Notes: generated by a model not told the origin, from the sequence alone. A stretch of 64,000 nt of DNA from Betaproteobacteria bacterium (GCA_016868355.1 VGHB01000006.1:62001-126000), one strand, 5' to 3'. Shown: positions 34,916 through 43,669, counted from the stretch's first letter. Made by a program: numbers and translations.

Positions 34916-37168
34916 ATGATGACTAATTCATTGAACCTGCAGACCGCCGCCGCTGGTGCAGGCGCATGCGGCACCGCCATAAGCATCTGCGCAACGCCAA
35001 CAGCCCGTCCTTCTGGCACCGGCCTGACGCGGATTCCCACCAGCTTGGCCGCCGGAGTGCGGGCTTTGCTGGCCTGCAGCGGTGCGTTGGCCGGTTGTAT
35101 CGCTTCAGCCCAGGAAGCCGTCCGTGATCAGGTGGGCGGTGAGTCGGTGGTCATCAGCGGCTCGATCATCGAGCGCACCGTGTTGGACGCCCCATACGCC
35201 ATCAGCGTCATCGATCAGCAAGATATCCGCGCAGCCGGCGCCATGATCAACGCCAGCGAAGCCCTGCAGCGGCTGCCGGGTCTGGTGGCCAACAACCGGT
35301 CCAACTTCGCCCAAGACCTTCAAATCAGCTCGCGCGGCTTTGGTTCTCGCTCGGGCTTTGGTGTGCGCGGCCTGCGCATCGTGGCTGACGGCATTCCGGC
35401 CACGGGCCCGGACGGACAGGGGCAAGTGTCTCAGTTCGACCTGGCCTCGGCGCAGCGCATTGAAGTCCTGCGCGGGCCCTTCTCAGCCCTTTACGGCAAC
35501 AGCTCGGGGGGGGTCATTGCAATTGTTAGCGCGCCCATCACGTCCAGCAGCATGCGCCTGGACAGCGACGTGGGCAGCTTCGGGCTGCGCCAGAGCCGTC
35601 TAGGCCTGCGGCTCAAGGGCCCCGGCGCTTGGGAGGCCAGTGTCTCGGCTTCGCAGGCTGAGTTGGACGGCTTTCGTCCACACAGCGGGGCGATTAAACA
35701 GCAGGCTCATGCACGGTTGGTGTGGCGCGGCAGTCATGACGATATCAGCCTGCAGGTTGGCTACCTTCAGCAACCTGCTGACGATCCGCTGGGGCTGTCG
35801 CGCGCTCAGTTCGAAAGGGGCCCAGGCGAAACCACGCCGCAGGCCTTGCAGTTCGACACCCGCAAGACCCTAGACCAAACCCAGCTGGGGCTGAGTTGGC
35901 GTCACCGCTTCGATCAGGGCGCCTTGCGTGAAACCCGTCTTAGCAGCTACAGCGGCCAGCGCTCGGTGGCGCAGTGGTTGGCTGTCGCACCCGCCACCCA
36001 AACCAATGCCCGTCATGGGGGCGGCGTCATCGACTTCGATCGGCGCTTTGATGGGCTGGAAGCCCGCGCCCGCTGGGAATGGGGCCGCGTCGGGCTGGTG
36101 GCCGGGGCCTCGATTGACCGCCAGCAGGATGACCGCCGTGGGTATGAGAATTACACCGGGCCTGCGAGTGCGCCACTCTTGGGCGTGGTGGGCCGGTTGC
36201 GCCGCGATGAGATCAACCAGGCCCTTTCACGGGATCTCTTTGCCCAGGCCGAGTGGGCCTTCATGCCCCGCTTGATGATGGTGGGCGGTGGGCGCAGCGG
36301 CCGAGTGGACCTGAGCGCACAGGACCGCTTCCTGAGCAATGGAAACGACTCGGGCCAACTGCAATACCGGTACACCAACCCGGTATGGGGCTTGCGCTGG
36401 CGGGCCGCGCCGGGGCTCAACCTGCACCTGAGCGCCGGGCGTGGTTTCGAGTCGCCCACGCTGGGCGAATTGGCCTACCGCGCCGATGGCACGGGCGGCT
36501 TCAACACCGCACTCAAGGCCCAGTCCAGTGCCCAGCTTGAGTTCGGCTTCAAGTGGCGCGGCCCCCTGGCCGCTTGGGATGTGGCCTTATTTGAGGCCCG
36601 TACCAAAAACGAGATCGGCGTGGCCACCAATGCTTCAGGGCGATCAGCCTTCCAAAACGTTGGGCGTACCTTGCGTCGCGGGTTGGAAGTGGGCAGCAGT
36701 TGGCAGATGGAGCCACAGTGGCAGGTCCGCGTGGCCGCTACGCTGCTGCAGGCCACCTACGAGGACCGCTTCTTGACCTGTGAGAGCATCCCCTGCACCG
36801 CGCCCACGGCAGTGGTCAACCCTGGCAACCGGATCGCGGGCACCCCCAGATCTTGGGCCTATGCAGAGCTGCGCCGCGCCGACCCCTCGCTGGGAACCGC
36901 AGCCTTGGAGTGGCGGCTGGTGGGTGCGGTGCCCGTCAATGACCGTAACACCGATGCGGCCGCGGGCTATGGCCTTCTGGGGCTGCGTTGGTCAAAATCC
37001 TGGCAGCTGAAGGGACCCTGGCGCCTGGAGTCCCTGTGGCGTGTGGACAATCTGCTGGACCGCCGCCATGCCGCCAGCGTCATCGTCAACGACGCCAACG
37101 GGCGGTTCTTCGAGCCCGGCGCCCCGCGCAACGCTTTGATAAGCCTGCGGCTGATAGCACCCCTCTGA
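34916..37168 (+). CDS. TonB-dependent outer-membrane receptor
   Basis: Outer-membrane receptor of about 750 residues. It has a long N-terminal leader ending in a signal-peptide-like stretch (LACSGALAGCIASAQ), a plug domain (VLDAPYAISVIDQQDIRAAGAMINASEALQRLPG, then FGSRSGFGVRGLRIVADGIPATGPDGQGQ), and a 22-strand-type barrel. It starts 57 bases after tupC and lies upstream of the aldehyde oxidoreductase genes, so a role in outer-membrane uptake of a metal or metal chelate for this system is inferred. Another ligand cannot be excluded. Start at ATG 34916 or 34919. Confidence 0.85.
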   Translation: MMTNSLNLQTAAAGAGACGTAISICATPTARPSGTGLTRIPTSLAAGVRALLACSGALAGCIASAQEAVRDQVGGESVVISGSIIERTVLDAPYAISVIDQQDIRAAGAMINASEALQRLPGLVANNRSNFAQDLQISSRGFGSRSGFGVRGLRIVADGIPATGPDGQGQVSQFDLASAQRIEVLRGPFSALYGNSSGGVIAIVSAPITSSSMRLDSDVGSFGLRQSRLGLRLKGPGAWEASVSASQAELDGFRPHSGAIKQQAHARLVWRGSHDDISLQVGYLQQPADDPLGLSRAQFERGPGETTPQALQFDTRKTLDQTQLGLSWRHRFDQGALRETRLSSYSGQRSVAQWLAVAPATQTNARHGGGVIDFDRRFDGLEARARWEWGRVGLVAGASIDRQQDDRRGYENYTGPASAPLLGVVGRLRRDEINQALSRDLFAQAEWAFMPRLMMVGGGRSGRVDLSAQDRFLSNGNDSGQLQYRYTNPVWGLRWRAAPGLNLHLSAGRGFESPTLGELAYRADGTGGFNTALKAQSSAQLEFGFKWRGPLAAWDVALFEARTKNEIGVATNASGRSAFQNVGRTLRRGLEVGSSWQMEPQWQVRVAATLLQATYEDRFLTCESIPCTAPTAVVNPGNRIAGTPRSWAYAELRRADPSLGTAALEWRLVGAVPVNDRNTDAAAGYGLLGLRWSKSWQLKGPWRLESLWRVDNLLDRRHAASVIVNDANGRFFEPGAPRNALISLRLIAPL

Positions 37169-37196
37169 AGCCGTGGACATCACCGGCTGATATTCT

Positions 37197-37214
37197 CCTA
37201 GGGTTAGACCTAAG
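37197..37214. promoter_or_regulatory. imperfect palindrome upstream of aorA
   Basis: CCTAGG-GTTAGA-CCTAAG is an 18-base near-palindrome (arms match at five of six positions) in the 117-base gap before the ferredoxin gene. The inner octamer AGGGTTAG also occurs upstream of the TonB-receptor start (34877-34884). It could be an operator. No ModE-type site was recognised. Confidence 0.3.
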
Positions 37215-37285
37215 TAGTGCAGGTCATACCTTCCTCGCAACATACGCCGTTGGGTATTACTTTCAATCGACACCAGAGGAAGTCC

Positions 37286-37759
37286 ATGCAAAAGACGTTG
37301 CACATCAACCCGGAGAAGTGCACCGGCTGTCTCCAGTGCGAGATGGCCTGTTCTTTCGAGAACTATGCCAGCTATGCGCCTGCCAAGTCGCGTATCAAGG
37401 TGTTTGACTTCCATCACACCGGCCGCAAGGTGCCCTACACATGTACGCAGTGCGACGAAGCCTGGTGCCTGCATGCCTGCCCGGTTGAGGCCATCACTGT
37501 CGACAAGGCTACGGGGGCCAAGGTCGTCAATGAATCCACCTGTGTGGGCTGCAAGGTGTGCACCATTTCCTGCCCCTTCGGCACCATCAACTATGTACAG
37601 GAAACCGGCAAGGTGCAGAAGTGCGACCTGTGCGGTGGCGACCCCGCCTGTGCCACGGCCTGCCCCACCGGCGCCATCACCTATGTGGACGCCAACTGGA
37701 CCGGCCTGAACAAGATGCAGGCTTGGGCCGACAAGTTGGGTAACCAGCCGGCGGCCTGA
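37286..37759 (+). CDS. aorA: four-cluster ferredoxin, AOR electron-transfer subunit
   Basis: A 157-residue iron-sulfur protein with sixteen cysteines in four groups (positions 12/15/18/22, 53/56/61/65, 86/89/92/96 and 113/116/122/126), enough for four [4Fe-4S] clusters. It resembles DMSO-reductase-type beta subunits and the AorA subunit of the Aromatoleum aldehyde oxidoreductase. There is no Tat or Sec signal, so the complex is cytoplasmic. Start ATG 37286 has AGAGGA (37275-37280) in front. It is followed after 97 bases by the catalytic subunit. It should carry electrons from the tungsten subunit to the FAD subunit. Confidence 0.9.
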   Translation: MQKTLHINPEKCTGCLQCEMACSFENYASYAPAKSRIKVFDFHHTGRKVPYTCTQCDEAWCLHACPVEAITVDKATGAKVVNESTCVGCKVCTISCPFGTINYVQETGKVQKCDLCGGDPACATACPTGAITYVDANWTGLNKMQAWADKLGNQPAA

Positions 37760-37856
37760 TCCGACCATCCGCCAGGGCCGCAAGTGCCTCGCGTTTGACG
37801 AAGCCCCTGCCGCCCACCGAAACGAATCTTCGCCACTTTTCCTTTAGGAGTTATCT

Positions 37857-39704
37857 ATGAGTTGGGCAGGAAAAATTCTTCGGGTCAATCTTGCCGCCGG
37901 CACCTGCACGTCCGAGCCGCTGAACATGACTTGGGCCAAGCAGTATCTCGGCTCGCGCGGCCTGGCCACCAAGTACATCTGCAATGAAGTCGACCCCAAG
38001 GTTGACCCGCTGTCAGCCGACAACAAGATCATCTGGGCCACGGGCCCGCTCACCGGCACCATGGCCTCCACCGGGGGTCGCTACACCGTGGTCACCAAGG
38101 GGCCGCTGACCGGCGCCATCGCCTGCTCCAACTCCGGTGGCTACTGGGGTGCCGAGCTCAAGATGGCCGGCTGGGACATGGTCATCTTCGAAGGTAAGAG
38201 CGCCAAGCCGGTGTACCTCTTCATTGAAGACGACCACGCTGAACTCAAGGACGCCGCCCACCTGTGGGGCACCAGCGTGTGGAACACCGAAGAGGTGATC
38301 AAGAAGCAGCACCAAGACCCGCTGATCCGCGTCTCTTCCATCGGCCTGGCAGGTGAAAACAAGGTGCTGTATGCGGCCGTGGTTAACGACCTTCACCGCG
38401 CTGCAGGCCGCTCGGGCGTGGGTGCCGTGATGGGCAGCAAGAACCTAAAGGCCATTGCGGTGCGCGGTACCAAGGGCGTGGGCAACATCGCCGACCCCAA
38501 GGGCTTCATGCAGGTCACCTTCGAGAAAAAGAAGATTCTGGCTGACAACGCGGTCACGGGGCAGGGCCTGCCCACCTACGGCACCCAGGTGCTTATGAAC
38601 GTCATCAATGAAATCGGTGCCTTGCCGACCCGCAACCACCGAGACAGCCAGTTTGAAGGCGCCAAGGATATTTCCGCCGAAGCGATGGCCACGCCGCGCA
38701 AGAGCGATGGCAAGGCGCAACTGGTCACCAACCAAGCCTGCTTTGGCTGCACCATCGCTTGCGGCCGCATCTCCAAGATCGACCAAACCCACTTCTCGGT
38801 CCAAAACAAGCCCCAGTACTGGGGTGCCACTGGCGGCCTGGAGTACGAAGCCGCTTGGGCCTTGGGTGCAGCCAACGGCGTGAACGACCTAGAAGCCCTG
38901 CAGTACGCCCACACCATCTGCAACGAGCAGGGGATGGACCCGATCTCTTTAGGCACCACCATTGGTGCGGTGATGGAACTGTTCGAGATGGGTGTGCTCA
39001 CCAAAGAGCAGATCGGCATCGAAGCGCCCTTCGGGTCGGCCCGCGCCCTGTGCGAACTGGCCGATATGACCGCTACCGGCCAGGGTTTTGGCAAGGAAAT
39101 CGGCATGGGCTCCAAGCGCCTGTGTGCCAAGTACGGCCACCCCGAGCTGTCCATGAGCGTCAAGGGGCAGGAGTTCCCGGCCTACGATGCGCGCGGCATC
39201 CAGGGCATGGGCCTGACCTACGCCACCTCCAACCGCGGTGCCTGTCACCTGCGCAGCTACACCGTGGCCTCTGAGGTGCTGGGCATTCCGGTGAAGACCG
39301 ACCCCTTGGTCGCCGAGGGCAAGGCCGAACTGGTCATGGCCTTCCAAGACGCCACCGCCGCCTTCGACTCCGCCGGCATCTGTATCTTCACAAGCTTCGC
39401 CTGGGGCTTGGCCGACATAGCGCCGCAGGTGGCTGCGGCCTGTGGACCCGAGTTCACACTCGAAAACATGGCCCTGATCGGCGAGCGTATCTGGAACCTG
39501 GAGCGCGACTTCAACAACCGCGCTGGCTTCACGGCGGCCGATGACACCTTGCCCAAGCGCCTGCTCACCGAGGGCGCCAAGACAGGCCCGGCCAAGGGAT
39601 TGGCCTCCAAGCTGCCTGAAATGCTGCCGCAGTACTATGCGGCGCGTGGCTGGGCCGCCGATGGCACCCTGAAGCCCGAAACCCGTGCCAAGCTGGGCCT
39701 TTGA
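37857..39704 (+). CDS. aorB: tungsten-type aldehyde:ferredoxin oxidoreductase, catalytic subunit
   Basis: Catalytic subunit that oxidises aldehydes to acids (and can run in reverse) with a tungsten bis-pterin cofactor and one [4Fe-4S] cluster. The 615-residue protein has the AOR family N-terminus (WAGKILRVNLAAGTCTSEPL), the pterin-binding GPLTGTMASTGGRYTVVTKGPLTG-type text around residues 62-85, and cluster cysteines in QACFGCTIACGR near 294-301 with a distant partner in SAGICIFTSFAWG near 507. A strong ribosome-binding site TAGGAG (37845-37850) precedes ATG 37857. Metal choice of tungsten is by family and by the tup genes nearby. Confidence 0.95.
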   Translation: MSWAGKILRVNLAAGTCTSEPLNMTWAKQYLGSRGLATKYICNEVDPKVDPLSADNKIIWATGPLTGTMASTGGRYTVVTKGPLTGAIACSNSGGYWGAELKMAGWDMVIFEGKSAKPVYLFIEDDHAELKDAAHLWGTSVWNTEEVIKKQHQDPLIRVSSIGLAGENKVLYAAVVNDLHRAAGRSGVGAVMGSKNLKAIAVRGTKGVGNIADPKGFMQVTFEKKKILADNAVTGQGLPTYGTQVLMNVINEIGALPTRNHRDSQFEGAKDISAEAMATPRKSDGKAQLVTNQACFGCTIACGRISKIDQTHFSVQNKPQYWGATGGLEYEAAWALGAANGVNDLEALQYAHTICNEQGMDPISLGTTIGAVMELFEMGVLTKEQIGIEAPFGSARALCELADMTATGQGFGKEIGMGSKRLCAKYGHPELSMSVKGQEFPAYDARGIQGMGLTYATSNRGACHLRSYTVASEVLGIPVKTDPLVAEGKAELVMAFQDATAAFDSAGICIFTSFAWGLADIAPQVAAACGPEFTLENMALIGERIWNLERDFNNRAGFTAADDTLPKRLLTEGAKTGPAKGLASKLPEMLPQYYAARGWAADGTLKPETRAKLGL

Positions 39705-39713
39705 CGAGCGAAG

Positions 39714-41105
39714 ATGAAGCATGTGATCCTGGGTGCCGGCCCCGCCGGCGTCATTGCCGCCGAGACCATCCGCAAGCATGCACCCCGCGACACCATCACC
39801 GTGGTGGGGGATGAGCCAGAGGCGCCTTATTCGCGCATGGCCATTCCCTACCTGCTGATCGGCAACATCACCGAGGCCGGTACCCACCTGCGCCACCACG
39901 CTAATCATTTCGCTCAGCAGCGCATCGAGGTGATGCGCGGCCTGCGGGCGGCCTCAGTGAACACCCAGGCCCAGACCGTCAGGCTCAGCGACGGCCGCGT
40001 AGTGCCCTACGACCGTCTGCTGGTGGCAACGGGTTCTCGCCCCGCCGCGCCGCCCATTCCAGGCATCAAGAGCGCGGGTGTTCACCCCTGCTGGACCCTG
40101 GCCGATGCGCGGGCCATCATGGCCCTGGCCAAACCTGGTGCCCGTGTCGTTCAAATGGGTGCTGGCTTCATCGGCTGCATCATCATGGAAGCCTTGGCCA
40201 CGAGGGGTGTGCAGCTCAGCGTCGTGGAATTGGGCGACCGCATGGTGCCGCGCATGATGGGCCCTACGGCTGGCGGAATGATCAAAAACTGGTGTGAACG
40301 CAAAGGCGTCAAGGTTTACACCGGTGCACGCGTGGAGGCCATCGAATCTGCGGCTGGTGCCGCGCCGGGTGCGTCCAAGCCCACGGCCGAAGAGCCCGGC
40401 TGGCTGGCCAAGGTGGCCGCTTTGCTGGGCTTTGGTGACGCACCGGCTGCCCAGCCCTTGCCCAGCCCCAGCGCGGGCGGCGGCCTGAGCGTGCGGCTGT
40501 CCAATGGCCAGACCCTGCAAGCCGACCTGGTCATCAGCGCCACCGGCGTCAAGCCCAATGTGGACTTCCTGCAGGGCTGCGGTGTGGACATCAAAACCGG
40601 CATCCTCACCGATGCCCGCATGGCCACCAACGTACCCCATATCTATGCTGCGGGTGACTGCGCTGAGGCCTTTGACCAAGCCTCTGGCACCCACGTGGTC
40701 AGTGCCATTCAGCCCAATGCTGCCGACGAAGCCCGCATCGCGGCTTTGAACATGGTGGGCCAGGCGGCCACCCTGCAAAGGGTGCCGCAGATCAACGTGC
40801 TTGATACCTTGGGTTTGATCTCGACCAGCTTTGGCCAGTGGCAAGGTGTGCCAGGTGGGGAGCAGGTCGAGTTGACCGACCGTGCGGCCGACCGCCACTT
40901 GAGCCTGCAGTTCAGCGGCGACCGTTTGGTGGGTTGCAACAGCATCGGCTGGACCGACCACGTGGGCGTGATGCGCGGCTTGGTGGAAGGCGAGGTGAGC
41001 TTGGGGCCTTGGAAACAGACCCTGATGAAGGACCCCACCAAGTTGATGGAGGCTTATTTGGGCCGTGCTCAGGGTGCGGCAACCCATGCCCTGGTCAAGC
41101 CCTGA
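39714..41105 (+). CDS. aorC: FAD-dependent NAD(P)H oxidoreductase, AOR subunit
   Basis: A 463-residue pyridine nucleotide-disulfide oxidoreductase-type flavoprotein. It has the FAD motif ILGAGPAGVIAAET at residues 5-18, the NAD(P)H motif VVQMGAGFIGCIIMEALA near 145-162 and IYAAGDCAEAFDQ near 305. It corresponds to AorC, which lets the Aromatoleum enzyme reduce NAD+. A low-complexity insertion of about 45 residues (212-256, rich in Ala, Pro and Gly around GWLAKVAALLGFGDA) interrupts the second domain. The gene follows aorB by 9 bases. Confidence 0.9.
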   Translation: MKHVILGAGPAGVIAAETIRKHAPRDTITVVGDEPEAPYSRMAIPYLLIGNITEAGTHLRHHANHFAQQRIEVMRGLRAASVNTQAQTVRLSDGRVVPYDRLLVATGSRPAAPPIPGIKSAGVHPCWTLADARAIMALAKPGARVVQMGAGFIGCIIMEALATRGVQLSVVELGDRMVPRMMGPTAGGMIKNWCERKGVKVYTGARVEAIESAAGAAPGASKPTAEEPGWLAKVAALLGFGDAPAAQPLPSPSAGGGLSVRLSNGQTLQADLVISATGVKPNVDFLQGCGVDIKTGILTDARMATNVPHIYAAGDCAEAFDQASGTHVVSAIQPNAADEARIAALNMVGQAATLQRVPQINVLDTLGLISTSFGQWQGVPGGEQVELTDRAADRHLSLQFSGDRLVGCNSIGWTDHVGVMRGLVEGEVSLGPWKQTLMKDPTKLMEAYLGRAQGAATHALVKP

Positions 41106-41132
41106 TCGCGCAGGGAGCCCTACCATTGGCGC

Positions 41133-41387
41133 ATGAAGGTCACTTTCAAGCTTTTCGCCTCACTGGCTGAGCACCTGCCGCCTGAGGCAGCTGGTAGCAA
41201 TGCGGTGCAGATCGACATCGCACCACAGGCCACGATTGCCGACATCATCGTGCCGTTCAACTTGCCCATGAAGCTGGTGCATCTGGTCCTCATCAACGGC
41301 GTTTATGTGGCGCCGGAAGACCGCGCCAGCCGCACGCTCAAGGAAGGCGATGTGCTGGCGATCTGGCCGCCCATTGCCGGCGGGTGA
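41133..41387 (+). CDS. MoaD/ThiS-like small protein
   Basis: An 84-residue beta-grasp protein ending in IWPPIAGG, the Gly-Gly tail that E1-like enzymes adenylate in MoaD and ThiS. The N-terminus (MKVTFKLFASLAEHLP) matches MoaD. In the cell it would carry sulfur for the dithiolene of the molybdo- or tungstopterin. It lies 27 bases after aorC, in the same place as the MoaD-like gene of characterised AOR clusters, so it may be dedicated to this enzyme. No partner MoeB- or MoaE-like gene is in the window. Confidence 0.88.
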   Translation: MKVTFKLFASLAEHLPPEAAGSNAVQIDIAPQATIADIIVPFNLPMKLVHLVLINGVYVAPEDRASRTLKEGDVLAIWPPIAGG

Positions 41388-41412
41388 GTGCCTCAGCGGT
41401 TTGAGCCCCCTC

Positions 41413-41721
41413 ATGCAGGCTGAGTACCCGGCGCAGTTCTCGCGGGAAATGGGTTGTACCGCGCAGGAACTGCAGTCATGGCTGCCCGGCGCAAGCCGGG
41501 GCGTACCCGTGGCTTGGCCAGCTGACAACGCTGCGTCGGTGGCCCTGGAGGAGGGGCTCCACCGGCTGGAGCTGCGGTGGCAGGCGCTGCCGCCGCGCCG
41601 CATTGCCCTGATCACGCTGCCGCGCCTGCTGGTGCGCTTTGACTTCGGCCAAACCAGCCCAGCTGTGCGTCACCACTACATGCGCCACTTCGACCTTTAC
41701 ACCCAGCGTGGCGGCGGCTGA
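41413..41721 (+). CDS. unrecognised small protein with Gly-Gly-Gly tail, AOR cluster
   Basis: A 102-residue soluble protein with no signal peptide, membrane helix or cysteine cluster. Conserved-looking text is LPPRRIALITLPRLLVRFDF (59-78) and HHYMRHFDLYTQRGGG at the end. The tail Arg-Gly-Gly-Gly recalls the C-terminus of MoaD-like carriers, though no beta-grasp is evident. Similar proteins appear, to my memory, beside tungsten aldehyde oxidoreductases in other betaproteobacteria; this was not checked. It follows the MoaD-like gene by 25 bases. A cofactor-assembly or chaperone role is inferred only from context. Start ATG 41413; TTG 41401 is an alternative. Confidence 0.6.
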   Translation: MQAEYPAQFSREMGCTAQELQSWLPGASRGVPVAWPADNAASVALEEGLHRLELRWQALPPRRIALITLPRLLVRFDFGQTSPAVRHHYMRHFDLYTQRGGG

Positions 41722-41737
41722 ACGCAAAGGCTGCTTT

Positions 41738-43669
41738 CTACGCGCTGCTGATGGCCCTGACCTCGTCGACGGTGGTCAGGCCTTGCAACACCTTCTCGAT
41801 GCCGTCTTGGCGCAGGCTCAGCATGCCCTGATCCATGGCGCAGGCCTGCAAGGCCGGCCCCACCTGTTGGGATTGAATCAAGCCCCGAAGCTCGGGTGTC
41901 ACGATCAGCAATTCGTGCACGCCCAGCCGACCGCGCAGACCGGTTCCCTGGCAGTGGCTGCAGCCGGCGGCGTGCCAGCTCAACAAGGTCCCCTCAAGGC
42001 CCAAGCGCTGTTTCCAGTCGGCCAGCACCCGATCGACCAAGGCTGGCCTATGCTGAGGTCCTGATCCAAGGTGATCATGCAAGCGCTGCTCCAACTCTGC
42101 TGCAGTGGCTGAGGTGCTGCGGCGGCAGCGTTGACATAGCCGTCCCACCAGCCGCTGACCCAGAACGGCCAAGAGCGAGTCGGCGAAGTGGAAGGGATCT
42201 ATGCCCCAGTCCAACAAACGGGTCACCGTTTCGGCCGCGCTGTTGGTGTGGATGGTGGATAAGACCAGATGCCCTGTCAGGGCAGCTTCCAGGGCAGTTC
42301 GCGCAGTTTCTCGGTCGCGTACTTCACCGACCATGATCACGTCGGGATCGGCACGCAAAAACGACCGCAGTGCCTTTTCAAAGGTCCAATCGATTCGTGG
42401 GTTGATCTGCACTTGACGCAAGCCCGGCTGTGAAATCTCGACCGGGTCCTCGGCCGTCCAGATTTTTCGCTCGGGTGTGTTCAGGTGGGCCAGCGCGGCA
42501 TGCAGCGTGGTGGACTTGCCGCTGCCCGTGGGCCCCGCGCACAGGATGAGGCCATGAGGTCGTTGCACGACGGCCTTGAGCCGGGCCAGGTTCTGAGGGT
42601 GCAATCCCAGCTGTTCCAGGCTCATGGCTTGTGTGGCGCTCAGAAGGCGCAACACCACATCTTCCAAGCCCTGTACCGTGGGAATGCTTACCATGCGCAA
42701 GTCCATTGGATGGGCCGGCGAGTAGCGTGCAAAGGGGATCTTGCCGTCCTGCGGTTTACGGCGCTCAGCGATATCCAGGCCTGCCATGATCTTTAGGCGT
42801 GCCACCAGTGCGGCGCGCAGGGAGTGCGGCAACTCCCGATAGGGCTGCAGCCGCCCATCCAGGCGGAACCGCACTTGAACCTCCTGTCGGCCGGCTGGCA
42901 CCTCTATGTGAATGTCCGAGGCCCCTTGCGCCCGTGCATCGATGATCATCTGGTTGATCAGCTGCGCCAGTCCGTTGTCTCCTTCATGAGCCGGTATTTG
43001 ATCGGGGTCTGTGGTGCCGCCGGCGGTTTGGGCCTCCGCCTGGGCCAGCCAGCGTTCAGCTGCGCCAGCCGTGGCGGTTCCATGCGCTTGCAGACCGGGC
43101 GCATCTTGGCCCTCAATGATGGCCTGCAGGCGCTGTCGAATCTGCTGTGCATCGGCCACCGTCGCCCGTACCCGCGACTCGCTGGCCCAGGCCAGTTCAT
43201 CCAAGTCAGGCTGCCGCTTGGGGTCTGCCATGGCCACAATCAACTGGCCCTCCCAGCGCATCAGTGGCAGCACGTTTAGCCGCTGCAGCATGGCCACAGG
43301 GGTCAGCCGCCACGCCTGGGGTTCGATGGGGAATCGTAGGGCGTCCACGCGCGCATAGCCCAGTTGAAGGTTGAGCGCCAGATCCAACTGCTCGGAGCTG
43401 AGGCGCCCCTGTTCGAGCAGGCGCTCACCGAGGGCTTGTGAAGGGCCCAGTGCGGGCGTTTTCAGTGTGTCGGCCAGCTCGGTGGAACTGATCCAGCCCA
43501 GGCCCAGCAAGGTGGAGCCCAGGGGCTGTATGGACTTGTGGGCCTGCGCCGTAAGCGAGGTCACGAGCTCATGCGGGTGCTGGGCGGGGCGGTACGCCAA
43601 GGGCTGTGCATCGGCCTGCGGTGCTGCCGAGGGCATGGCGGCAAGCGCTGTAAGGGATTTGTCGGCCAT
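41738..43669 (-). CDS. type II secretion/type IV pilus ATPase (GspE/PilB type)
   Basis: Hexameric secretion ATPase of 643 residues, driving assembly of pilus or pseudopilus fibres. It has an N-terminal MshEN-like domain (GQRLLEQGRLSSEQLDLAL-type text), Walker A LCAGPTGSGKSTTLHAAL near residue 380, an Asp box VGEVRDRETARTAL, the His box LSTIHTNSAAETVTRL, and a zinc tetracysteine (CQRC and CSHC). The neighbouring genes do not include an inner-membrane platform or pilin peptidase, so its partner system lies elsewhere. GspE versus PilB cannot be decided. Confidence 0.88.
   Translation of the reverse strand: MADKSLTALAAMPSAAPQADAQPLAYRPAQHPHELVTSLTAQAHKSIQPLGSTLLGLGWISSTELADTLKTPALGPSQALGERLLEQGRLSSEQLDLALNLQLGYARVDALRFPIEPQAWRLTPVAMLQRLNVLPLMRWEGQLIVAMADPKRQPDLDELAWASESRVRATVADAQQIRQRLQAIIEGQDAPGLQAHGTATAGAAERWLAQAEAQTAGGTTDPDQIPAHEGDNGLAQLINQMIIDARAQGASDIHIEVPAGRQEVQVRFRLDGRLQPYRELPHSLRAALVARLKIMAGLDIAERRKPQDGKIPFARYSPAHPMDLRMVSIPTVQGLEDVVLRLLSATQAMSLEQLGLHPQNLARLKAVVQRPHGLILCAGPTGSGKSTTLHAALAHLNTPERKIWTAEDPVEISQPGLRQVQINPRIDWTFEKALRSFLRADPDVIMVGEVRDRETARTALEAALTGHLVLSTIHTNSAAETVTRLLDWGIDPFHFADSLLAVLGQRLVGRLCQRCRRSTSATAAELEQRLHDHLGSGPQHRPALVDRVLADWKQRLGLEGTLLSWHAAGCSHCQGTGLRGRLGVHELLIVTPELRGLIQSQQVGPALQACAMDQGMLSLRQDGIEKVLQGLTTVDEVRAISSA

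Noticed and set aside
39954-41126. Minus-strand frame of 390 codons opposite the FAD subunit gene
   Set aside because: Shadow of aorC, rich in His and Gly, with no domain.
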